64,000 nt of DNA, from assembly GCA_024195265.1 (NCBI GenBank), contig JAJLRJ010000013.1, positions 11,394,832 through 11,458,831 of the forward strand. Reading direction: 5' to 3'. The translations under genes and the position numbers were made by a program. This DNA comes from Dendrophyllia cribrosa (taxonomy: Eukaryota > Cnidaria > Anthozoa > Scleractinia > Dendrophylliidae). Below are positions 1 to 11,300 of this stretch, piece after piece. Under the pieces are notes generated by a model. It was given only the letters and a program-made list of their open reading frames with translations. It did no database searches and was not told the origin of the DNA. The first letter of the stretch is position 1. Every line of letters begins with the position of its first letter.

Positions 1-645
1 TGAAAGAAATGGACAAATTAACTACTCGATAACATAAAATTTTCGCAGCATCAAATTTTTGCGTTACTGGTACATTTTTAATTTATTGTTTTGTAACACT
101 GAACGCGAATAGTTATGGCACGTTGAATAAAACCAAACGTTTTCGAATTATAAGTTAAATATTTTATAGTTTCGTTACTTTTTTTCCTGGCAGTCACTAC
201 CTGGATCGAAGATCTTGAAATGACCACGTATTTATGTTATTTTGTTTCATTTTACCGGTCAGTCGAAACATTTTTTTATTTGTGGTTAAAAACATGCAAA
301 ACCGCAAAAGAAAAAATATATTGTCGCTGAATTTAAGAGTACTCCCTACCTTCACGTGTGTGTCAATAAAAATCATATAGCAGAAGTAATCCAATAATTG
401 GGGACACTGTGTAAATATTTCATGTAATCAGGTAGGCCATATTTACAATTGCCGTCACAATGGAGCTCATATTGTAATCCAGATGTAAAAAATAATCAAA
501 GGCTCCTAAGAGCCAACTCGTGAATACGAAACAAACTTTAATTTTGCTCAAACCTGACACCATTATAACCATGGAGCTGGAAAAATGTTTGTTTTGCTGG
601 AGTGATTTATAAACATTTTAATGTTTATTGAAGCGAAAGGGTTAA
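1..645. other. AT-rich intergenic stretch, no gene seen
   Basis: I see no supported coding region. Positions 497-532 carry a motif (aaggctcctaagagccaac and following bases) that recurs at 33806-33840 inside intron 1 of the BTB-TLDc gene, so at least part of this stretch is a dispersed repeat of unknown class. Confidence 0.5.
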
Positions 646-780
646 AACCAGTGGCGGATCCAGCCTCCATCGTAGGGGGGAGGGAGGGGTGGGGGAAAAG
701 GGGGAGGGGGAGGGGGAGGGGGTGAAAAAATGTTAGAAACAAGAGGGAGGTGGAGCCGTCCCCTCTATCTACCGCTGGTT
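646..780. repeat. Small hairpin-ended element with a polypurine core
   Basis: The left end reads AACCAGTGGCGGAT and the right end, reverse-complemented, reads AACCAGCGGTAGAT, so the piece has imperfect short terminal inverted repeats. Between them lies a strongly strand-asymmetric run of G with A interruptions (about 675-725). It looks like a miniature non-autonomous DNA element. A clear target duplication is not visible. Confidence 0.45.
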
Positions 781-1094
781 ACAAACCAGTACGGCTTCAA
801 AAACCATCGTGGTGGTAATCGTGAATGTGGCCCGTTTTACTCATTATGAGTAATTTGAGTTTTGAGTTGCATTTTGTTAATACTTCAGGCGTCAACCATG
901 ATAGCTTACATAAAACCATTATACAATTCAAGGCAAAATAACAGTAGTCTTACAGAAGAAAAGCATAGCACAGGCGCAAGCAAATATGAGCCGTGAAGAA
1001 ACAAGATAAAAGTAATGTTTCCAAAACAAGAGAGCGAGTGATTTATTGCCAACGAGCCAGCCGAGCGAAGACGCGAGGCTGGCGAGGCGGCAGA

Positions 1095-1205
1095 GAATAG
1101 GATAGGATAGGATAGGATATAGTGCCGCGCGAGGAAGTGCTAAGGCAGAAAAATTCTCGATCGAGCCTGAAAAAGTGTAAGGTAATGTAATGTAATGTAG
1201 ACTTT
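1095..1205. repeat. Short microsatellite tracts (GGATA)n and (TAATG)n
   Basis: A run of roughly five GGATA units around 1097-1120 is followed near 1180-1200 by repeats of GTAAT/TGTAA type. Minus-strand reading frames over this stretch are produced by the repeats and are not supported as genes. Confidence 0.6.
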
Positions 1206-1261
1206 GGTTTGAGCCAATTGCAAGGCGGGAACTATTAGAGCCAATGAAAAGACGTGTTATT

Positions 1262-1510
1262 GCCACACCAAGAACCCGTTGCCTAGCACGTGACCAAAAT
1301 CTTCCTGAAGTGAAATTCTTGAAATTACAAACTGATTTTAAAAAGATTTTGCACATATCGCATGTTTTAAACTCCTAAAATAATGTCAGCGTCAGAATCT
1401 TCATTTTAATTAACGTGTTTCGTTGCAACAATTCCCTTCCAAACAAAGCATCGTGAACGGCTCGCTTTTTTAGGTATTTGTTCAAGCGTAAAATATGCAA
1501 CTTTGTTTGT
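1262..1510 (-). repeat. Dispersed repeat shared with 13715-13945
   Basis: The minus strand here matches the plus strand near 13715-13945 in several blocks in the same order: TTGCATATTTTACGCTTGA, then GAAGATTCTGA followed by ATTATTTTAG, then GGTCACGTGCTAGGCAACG. The second copy lies in the loop of a fold-back element. The match shows this is an interspersed repeat. I cannot assign a superfamily. Confidence 0.6.
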
Positions 1511-2483
1511 CTAGACAAACCGTCGCGCTTCTTCACACACAAACAAGGGAAATTCGTTCTGTCGAGCAAACTGACGATAATTCGAACGAGTGAAAAGGCT
1601 TTACAACCGGCACTAAACAAGTTTTTGTACAAAATAAATCTTGATTACACGTGCAGAAACATGAAGGCGGTAACGCAACGGACTTGCATGTTTCACGCTT
1701 GAACAAACACGTAAAAGGGTTAGCCTTTGAACAAGAATTCTCCATTTCAACTTTTGCAGCACGCTTCATATTTCCAAACCTTTTTCTACTCGTTCTACTC
1801 ATTTTAAAACGTTTTCAATAGCTTTTAAAACGTTTCTTGGCTGCTTTATTGTCTGATATGAAATGTTTACTACAACATTACAGCGATTTTGATTTCAGTT
1901 AGCCGATCAAAGCATGACATTTTTTATTTCTTCGGTGAGTGTGGTCAAAGGGCCACCAAACTGTCAAAAACATAATTCCGTTGCCACACAAATCAAAATC
2001 ATTTCCTCGTTGGCACTCTATCGATAGGTATGCCTAGTATAGTATTGTATCAGCAACACAAACGAACGGTAAATAAATTAAGTTATTTTCAGAGGTGGGT
2101 CCAAGAGTTTTTTGAAAAGGAAAGCTTACGAAGAACTAGCGCCTTTAAAACACACAAGTCCCCGGTGGACTGTAAAAATACTTCCAATAGCCAATAACGA
2201 AAATGTAGGTTAAAAACAAGCCATTTCTTAGATATTAATAAGACACCAGCCAATCGGCCCGTCGAAAGAAACCCCTAGATTTTCTTTTGCTTATCGAACA
2301 AACGTTCTGCATTTCGATAAGCGTACGGACCCTGCGGTCGAAGATTCTGATAGCGAACATTCCGATGTCAGGAGGGGTGGGTTGCTTACTAATAGCCTCA
2401 AATGTAGGTGATTTAGCAGAAAAAACATGGTCATATAAAGGGACAGTGTCCAGTCTGATATGTCGTGATATTTCATGAGTTAA

Positions 2484-3390
2484 ATGGCGCCCAAGGATTA
2501 TCATGCGGCAATAATGGAACAAACTTTAATTAGGGAGGGAAGGGAATCAGACTGGCCATTCAACAGTTGGACCACAAGACCATTCACCGATCCTTGCACG
2601 AGAAAGGAGTTGAGTGGCATTGCTAGCCAACGCAGAAGTGGGAAGTGGCACTTCCAACCCCCTACTGCCAGTCACATGTCTGGAGTATGGGAGCGTCTTA
2701 TCAGGAGCGTCCGCCGCACGATGAGAGCAATCCTTGGACATCCGCATGCCTTCATAACGAGGGAAACCCTCGGAACTGTATTCGCTGAGAAAGTGGGAAT
2801 GCTGAACAGCCGACCCTTGTGCCCAAGCAGCGACGACCCGATTGACTGGGAACCAGTCACCTGCTCCAGCAGCGACAAGGTATGTTCCTGCCACCTGCAT
2901 ACTTCCAAGACGAAGACCTGCACTCCCGAGAAAGCTGTGGCAAAGGGGTCTCTCAAACCATTTCTGGACCAGGTGGCTACGCGATTATCTACCCCTGCTT
3001 CAAGAAAGAAAGAAATGGATCCTCAAGAGGCGTTACCTGGCAACGAACGACCTACAATACAGAACATAATTACTTGAAACACTTTATGAAAATCCAGATT
3101 TGTCAGTTCAGAAACGTAGAGTACGTGCGGGCCATCTCCTCTCCCCCAAATGTTGCTCCTCTCTCCCAAATGTTGCGCTCCCAGTTTTTTTTTTACTCTA
3201 GCATCTTGAACATCAACATTGAAAAGGAAAGAAGGGAAGAAAGCGGACACCGTTCCAACAAATGTGACAGATATTGTAGTCTTAGTGGAAGCAGACAACG
3301 TTCCTCGTGGCCAATGGCCACTAGGCCGAATGTGAAGGTGTTCCCGGGCCCTGATGGTTGGTCCGAACGGCTGTGGTAAAGACCAAGAAC
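2484..3390 (+). pseudogene. Decayed BEL/Pao-type pol fragment (integrase C-terminus and DUF5641-like region)
   Basis: The frame starting at 2484 contains [12 protein letters not shown] followed by [13 protein letters not shown], which are characteristic of the C-terminal part of BEL/Pao retrotransposon integrase. Near 2880 the reading shifts frame, and other frames continue the same protein ([15 protein letters not shown] around 2980-3030). After an unrelated gap it resumes near 3262 with VEADNVPRGQWPLGR, typical of the DUF5641-like tail, then hits a stop. No LTRs, gag, protease or reverse transcriptase are visible nearby. It is a non-functional relic in several frames. Confidence 0.85.
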
Positions 3391-4682
3391 TCAACTCTGG
3401 TCCACCTAATCACGAAGCTGTGTTTGTTGGAGTAATCTGATTGACTTTGAACTGAAATTTGAACTGTGTTTATGCAAGTTCCCTTTGCTAAACGAATGCT
3501 ACCAGGCATGTTCAAAGGGGAGACCATGTTGAAGCCCACGCTCAACACCCTAGTACAAACCAGCGGTTTTCCATAATCATCCGGGACTTTTGTCACGCGT
3601 TAGAAAAAAACAGACGTGCTTCATGTCGCTAGATTGAACTAGATTCATTTAGTGAGCGCATTTTTAGCCTGTCTGGCTAATATTTTTGTACACTCGTCGA
3701 TACTTAATATGCTGGGTTTTTTTAATTTCTGTGATTTCTTGTAATTTTCTTTTGGTTGTTATTTACAGAGTGTCCCATGTGATTGTAAGCTTATTTTTCT
3801 TTCAGAATTGAACAAAACTTTACACAAGGCTTCTCGCCGTAAACTTACTTTGTTACGTTCAGGTCGACCCTTTACCGAATGCGCAAACAGCTCGGGTGCC
3901 AGATGTTTGCTTTAAGCTTGGTTTGTTATCGTGAAATAAATTAAAGAACAATTCGCCAAAAGTGATGAAAGAAAATAAATATAGAGTAAAGAGGCAAAAC
4001 AATGGTTAAACAACGCAAAGTTCTACCAGAATGGCAATTTGTATCTGAACCACCTGTCACCAAATAAAATTTGATGAACTGTACAACACTTCCATGCTTG
4101 TAATCCTGCACTTTTCCCCTCAAACTTGCATTAAAGAAAGGCTAATGACAGAAATAACTTTTAATCAGTGAAAGTCTTAAACGAAACAAGCGCAGTGCAT
4201 TAGCGTGAGGCAACATGGCGGCGAACACTGGTGAATTTCTTCCAACTGTTGTCGTAGAAATCAACTGCATTTCCACTAATAATCTAGTAATGCACAAAAT
4301 TGTAGATTGGACATAGTAATACACAAAATTGTAAATTGGACATTCCTTTGAACGGTTCTCGATCTCCGAAAGAACTGGAGAAAGCATTGTTACAGATGAG
4401 TGGACAAGAAGAATCCAACAAAATCTCCCTTTTGTCAGTATTGCACATCATTTCTTTACCTGCTCAACTTCCATTCACTGGTGGTTTGAACCCAAGCCAC
4501 ATGTCTGATCTGTAACCAGTAGCGTATGCAGACTCCATCATAATAAGGGAGGGGAGAGAGGAGAGGCAGAGTGAACAGGCGACATGAAAAAGTAAGAGAC
4601 TGAAAAACAAAATCGGCCACTCGGGTCTTATTTTTTTGTAAGATAAGGGGGTGGGGTAGTGGGAGGGTTAGCCTGAATTTTG
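3391..4682. other. Intergenic stretch, no gene seen
   Basis: Short frames on both strands lack recognisable domains and splice context. A tandem duplicate of about 25 bases built on acacaaaattgta occurs near 4292-4340. Near 4535-4570 there is a GGGGAGAGAGGAGAGG purine tract that resembles the core of the small element at 646-780. Confidence 0.4.
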
Positions 4683-7600
4683 CAGGTTGCTTTTTCAACT
4701 GCTTAAGAGCAGATCCGTGCAAGAATCAAACAAAATCGCAAATCTTCGGCAAAGCTGAAAAAAATCAAATTAGCTCCTCTTTTGCATATAGACAGTCTAT
4801 AGTAAGTACATGAATGCCATGTAGTTTTTTCCTTGAAATATCTATTTGTTTCCGAGAAAAACGAAGAAAGTCGTTATCATCTCAGGGCACAATTTGACAA
4901 TCTCAAACACATGCAAACAGGGTTGAAATAAGTCATGATTCACTCGACTCGCGTATCACAACTACTGCGCTAGAAAAAGCTGTCATAGTTCCAATTTGTT
5001 GTATAACTTGTCATAGTCTAAACACCATGATTTCATAAAAATTGGATTAATCTAAGTATTCAAGGGAAGCAAAAAGCTTATGGCTCTCCCGTGCTCCAGA
5101 AAACGGTAGGCGAAAAATAACAATGATTTTGAGCATGTGCCTTTGTTCAGAATTTCGTAATATTACGAATGACAATACTAGAATTGACGATCTTTCAAAA
5201 TATGTAAAGTTTGGTCTGGGGAAATGAATTTGAGATTTTTAAGAATTTGTTGACAATCGTGAACGAAAGACATAAAATCACGCCATCTTGTGTATGCGTG
5301 ACCAACAACAAAAACACTTAGAACGTTTTTCCTTGAGAAATCTTGGCAATTAAACTCTGACGCCAAAAAACAATGGAAATATACAAACCTTCACTTGGAT
5401 ATGACATTGTTGAATGTCCAAAATGTTTCGTTTTGCCGTCTGTTCAATTTTATTCGTGAAGTTGATCACGAACAGTGAAGATCAGTGAAGCCCGTAGCCA
5501 CGATCAAAACCGCTTTACTTTTCGCTGAATTCTTCGCAGCTCACTTTGCACTTTCATACTCTTTATGCTGTTGATACAATTTTTTCTGGTGGAAACTGTA
5601 AAAGGGCTCACAATAAAGCGAACTAGTTCAAGCATGTGTTCCCAGTTTTCCATCCTTGCATACCGTGAACCAATTTGAGATCATATGCAAATTACGTCTG
5701 AAATTTGCATATCAGGCTGAGCAAGCGTTCGTGACAGTCACGGTTGGTACACAGAGTGGATATTAAGGTATTCTCAGTGGCCAAAATTCCATATTTTTTT
5801 GAAGTTTGATGAGTGTTGCTCGGAAGTCTTCAATTAATACAGTTCAAAACAGGAAAGAGATCTCGTGGGTTTTAAAATACAGTATTGACAGAAAACCAAT
5901 ATTTATTACATGGGTGGGGTTGGGTTGGGATGGATCTTGTCGGCCTGGATTTCACATGTTAAGCTACACAAATAATCTTTCAAACGAGAACGCAGGTACA
6001 AAGATTGAGAAATTGTGATCCATTTACTTGTCATTGTTTTTATTTTTAGAGTTTTATAAAGTCTTCTACTTCCGCTTCTGGTATCTGATTGGACTGCTAT
6101 GGTAAAACAACAACAAAGACAGGCCAGCCATAGTTTCATTTCTAGAGTGTGACAATTGACAATGCTTTAGTTGTGAGAGGAACATTCCTCTTTCATTGTC
6201 CCGCTTTTAATAAGAAATATTTCGGTTAACCTTCTCTTTAGCCGATACATACATGACTCGCGCTTTCCGCTCATTCCTTGCTCTGGTATAAGAAATCAAT
6301 TCCTGCGAAAAATTGCAGACGAAAAAAAAAATAAACACAATAAAATGAAGTTAAAAACACATTGAAAACTAGCGGGAAAGAATCAATGCAAGGCACGTTT
6401 CATGCACGGAATTAAGAAATATAATTGATCAACTAATCAATTAATTAATGCCAATATAATGAAAACTGAAATAAACTGATGTGATATTTTTTTGGTGTAT
6501 ATTGTAGGAGAGCTATTAGGCATTTAACTCTAAAACACCCTTATGGACTACTGGTTCTAGAAAGAAAATTAGGAAACCATGGAACAAAGAATCTTCCGCG
6601 TTCTGAATTCTTAGGGTTTTTTTACAACAACAACAACAAACAACAACAGTTTTATTTGAAACCTTCCAATTACAACAGTACCTCCCATCTATCATACATA
6701 CATAATTTCATTCCACCTTAAGCGAATGCTACGTCGCTTGTACAATATATGATAGTCCAATACACCCTCTGGTGTCGTATTCAGGGCCCATGCACCCCAT
6801 TGGGATAGATGGGGCAGAAAACGTTTGGGAAAGTTCTGCTTTCTCTAGTTCAGGTACTGCAGTCGCACAGTGTTCAGAGCCTTGAAGCATACCGCACTGT
6901 ACATAGCGCGAGCATTAAGCCTTTCTAAAAAAAATACATGAAACATATGGCAAAAAGACCCAATGAATACCTTATCCACCCATGTACCAACCGTGACTGT
7001 CACGAACGCTTGCTCAGCATGATATGCAAATTTGAGAGTAATTTGCATATAGTCTCAAAACGGTTTACGGTTACGCAAGGATGGAAAACTGGGAACACAT
7101 GCTTGAACTAGTTCGCTTTATTGTCAGCCCTTTTGCAGTTTCCGCCAGAAATCTGGTAAAAATTTGTATCAACAGTATAAAGAGTACGAAAGTGCAAAGT
7201 GAGCTACGAAGAATTCAGCGAAAAGTTTGTAAAAGCGTTTTTGATCGTGGCTACGGGCTTCACTGTTCATGATAAACTTCACGAATGAAATTGAACAGAC
7301 GTCAAAACGAAACACTATGGACATTCAAGAATGTCATATCCAAGTTAAGGTTTGTATATTTTCATTGTTTTTTTGTTTTTTGGCGTCAGAGTTGCCAAGA
7401 TTTCTCAAGGAAAAACGTTTTTGTTTTTGTTGTTGGTCACGCACACACAAGATGGCGTGATTTTACGTCTTTCGTTCACGATTTTCAACAAATTCTTAAA
7501 AATCCCAAATTCATTTCCCCAAACTAAACTTTGCATATTTTGAAAGATCATCAACTCTAGTATTGTCATTCATAATATTACGAAATTCTGAACAAAGGCA

Positions 7601-8037
7601 CATGCTCAAAATCTTCGCTGTTTTTCGCCTACCGTTTTACGGAGAACGGGAGAGCCATAAACTTTTGACCTCATTTGAATACTTAGATTAAACTAATTTT
7701 TATGAAATCATGGTATTTAGACTGTGACAAGTTGTACAACAAATCGGAGCTATGACAGCTTTTTCTAGCGCAGTAGTTTTGATACGCGAGTCGAGTGAAT
7801 CATGACTTATTTTAAGCCTGTTTGGTGTCGCCAATTCGAACCCCGGGCTGAAAACTAATGTTTTCATTTTCCCAGAAACAAATAAGTTTTTCAAGAAAAA
7901 AACTACACAGCAATTGTATACTTACTAAAGGCTACCTGTATCCAAAAGAAGAGCGAATTTTAGTTTTTTAACTTTGCCGTGTAATGTTTGATTTTTGCAC
8001 GGATTTGCTCTTAAGTACAGTTGATAGCACACTGCGA
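4683..8037. mobile_element. Long-inverted-repeat (fold-back) element, about 3.35 kb, non-coding
   Basis: The left arm, about 4683-5775, is the imperfect reverse complement of about 6962-8037. Examples are GTGACAGTCACGGTTGGTAC at about 5732-5751, mirrored near 6985-7004, and CTTAAGAGCA near 4704, mirrored near 8009-8018. Arms are about 1.08 kb with scattered mismatches. The loop (5776-6961) contains a (CAA)n tract at about 6628-6655 and no transposase frame. Such long arms with no coding content suggest a non-autonomous DNA transposon. No clear target duplication is seen. The element ends about 355 bases before the start codon of the BTB-TLDc gene. Confidence 0.75.
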
Positions 8038-8392
8038 GGATCACAAATTGCACTCAAAAAATGTTGCGAGCATTTACATTGAGCAGCGAGTTAGCCCATA
8101 AGGCTAAATTCTACCCTATAACGACCTTTGGACGAGAACAAAAAAAATAATATTTAATACTAGGGTTGTAAATTAAGAGTGTTACTGGGTTATTGAAATG
8201 TTCACTGCATATGTCTACCTATTTAACAGTAATTTGCTGCAGCACTGTTAAATCTACCTTGGGGTCGATAAGAGAATGAATGTTACATGCCGTGGAATAT
8301 AACTAAGGAAGCGACCGCTCTTAAAGAGGAACGTAGGCTCACAACTTTCACTTACTGACTAACTGATTTATAGGCGGAAGTAAGTATCGAAC

Positions 8393-11300
8393 ATGGCTGC
8401 TCAAAACGAACAAGAGTTGAGCTTATTTGATTTAGCGTGTGCAAAAATATCCGATGCACAAAAGCTCATGAGTGAAGCGCGTGAATTACTGAAGCAAGAT
8501 CTCGACAATGTAAAAGAGAAAAAATCAGCTTTCGAAGAGTTGACCAAAACCTTGAATCAGGTCCACTTTGGCAGCGCGGTGAAGCTGAACGTTGGTGGTA
8601 AAATATATAAAACCACGCTGGATACTCTGCGAAAGGACCCGGATTCCATGCTGTGTGCGATGTTTTCTGGAAGGCACGAGTTAAAACCAGATGAGGACGA
8701 TGGAGCATATTTTATAGATCGCGATGCTGAGCTCTTCCGGTGAGTAATTATATGCAGATGCTACCGACACTTTCAACGCGTTCGAATTTACTGAAAATTT
8801 ACTTGTATTGCATGTACATTCGAATGTGTATTTATCCCTTGTTTTCTGTTGCTGTAAGATTTCTTTATTCTTCATTTTGTTAGTCACAAATCCCATGATC
8901 ACTGAAAACATTGTGCGTATTCACAGTTCCACGATCAAGACATGTCCCCGCCAAAATTCGACTTTCGCTTGCAACGTTCGGTTCACGTTTTATCCTTGTT
9001 GTCCGCAATTCTATATTTAGTTAGAGTTTCACAGTGCAACATTGGAGTTTTACGATGCGACAAAAGTTTTACGATGCGCAAGCCTGCAAATATAAGCAGC
9101 CAGTCATCAGACAAATGTCCGGCAAATATTGAGTGACCCTATTTCGTGGAATGGTGGAATGGTAGAATGGTGGAATGGTGGAATGGTGGAATATCTTACC
9201 TGGAATGGCGGAATATCCTAAAAACGGAATAAGCGATTAATCTAAAAAAATATGCAAATTTCAGGGCTTGAAATAATTTCCGTAGAGTTTCCGGTCACGA
9301 TAACCGACCAAGTAAGTTTTAGCACGGTCACGTATCGTTTCTGGTCGGTCAAATATATGAATAAATAACTCTTTAAACATGGGCCTATGAAACGAAAATG
9401 GCGTTTTTAATTTCCAAAAGAGTCATTGCTAAAAGCCTGCAACACTCTAAAGTGTGTAACAATCAAAATAAGAAGACTTTGATTACATCACTCGGGAATA
9501 ATTAACGATGCATTGAAGAGAATCAAAGGACTTGACGATTACCAGCATATGGTGCGATTCCTGTGACTTGTCCATATCAGTGGAATGTATTTTCTCTTTT
9601 TTTCTGTAACGTGTTTCATCCCGTTTTTGATTTGAATGTTTTGCATTAACATAGAAAATGAGTGGCAAACGTGAGAACGCTCACACATTTGATTTCATTG
9701 TTCAGTTGTGATAATAATAATAGTAATAGTAATAATTTATTTAATGTCAATAATGTAGGGAGTGGTCACCCAATCTCCCGAGCCAGAGGCTCATGTAAAA
9801 AACGATCGATAAAAATACAATTTAAGTTATAATACAATTTAAGTTATAAAACAAAAAGAAACTAATCTAACTAGTACTTCAATATACTTATGTTTAAAAA
9901 ATACTCCTATAGCTATATTAAAAAGTTATAAAAAAAAGTGAATGTTGAATGTATTGTGTTAATAATAAAAACCTAAAATTGGCGAATACATGTAGATTAA
10001 GAAGTCCAGGTCTTAGAGGCATTTGCTACACTGACAGCTGGTAAATTAAGCGCCCTTAATTAGTGTTCGAATCACTAATTAAAATGATCGAAGTTGTATA
10101 GTAAATAAAACACGGATGAACTTGCGAAGACGTAAAAGATTGTTTTAAGCCCCATTTACACGACATTCATTTTGGGTCCGGCACTCCTAAATTTTGGCCC
10201 GCGGGCCGATAATTTAGGGCACGGCCCGCTTGATTTTTGCTGTGTAAATGCAAAATGTTTGGCACGCGTGCCCAAAAATTTAGGCGGGCCGAGACCACCT
10301 CAGAAGGTAGTCTCGGCCCGCCTAAAAAGAGGCCCGCGTGCCAAAACGAATGCATTCTCGTTCCCGGCGAAAATAACTTTTGGCGCCAAAATTTCAATAA
10401 CACAGGCGCAAACGTTTGTTGTTCGCGGAAAGAAAGATGGCCTCGAGAGGGAAAAGTACACACAAAGGTAACTGATACACCAAATAAGTTAGCAATGGTT
10501 CTATATTCTGCTGTCGAGGCTAGGTAACACAAGGCTATTGCCAATGGACGATTTGGAGTAACAGCCTTTCGCATTGGTGTGTCCTGACGAGATATGTCAT
10601 CACAAATCTCATGGAGAATATATTCAAATGTCCCACGGGTTACTCTGAAGTTTGAGTACCACAGTTCATCCGGAAAACGTGATTCGACCATGTCGAACCA
10701 GGCAAAAGAATGCGGGTGCATTCACACATCTCTCAACCGCGGAGGGTTTAAACAGCTCAAAATAGCTTGCATCAGGCCGTACTGTCGCCGCTTCAATGCC
10801 TTATTGAAGAGTGGTACAAGCGATGACCTTGCTTCGTTCCTCAGTTCTGTTGGTCGTTCTCGCTTTTTAAAGGCATAAAGCGATAAAATTGCTTTTCGCA
10901 CTCGAGTATCCGCCATTTTGAACAACCCGCGTCCGCGAACCCGAATGGAAACTAGTATAATGAGGAAAAACTACGAAGAAAAAATATACAACTAGAGAAC
11001 TTGAGGTTTCCCGATATTTTGGACAGCCAAGCTGTCCTTTTTCAGGGGATATAAGAAGGACAGCTTGACTGCCCGAAATATCGAGAAATCTCATTCTTTA
11101 GTTGTATATTTTTCCTTCGCTGGTTTTCCTCCTTATAGTTTTTATTCTAAGTACTTAAAAACAGCAAGATTTGGTTTTGTGGTCGTTTTAATATAAGTTT
11201 CAACCAAAATGGCCCCAGGGACAAGCGAAGAACTATGTGAGCCACTGTTAATGAGACAGGTCAGGCTCGCAAATTTAAGAGTGCCGTTCTCATTTTCGGG

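Noticed and set aside
928..1356. 142-codon minus-strand frame
   Set aside because: It lies on a microsatellite and a dispersed repeat (matching 13715-13945) and has no domain.
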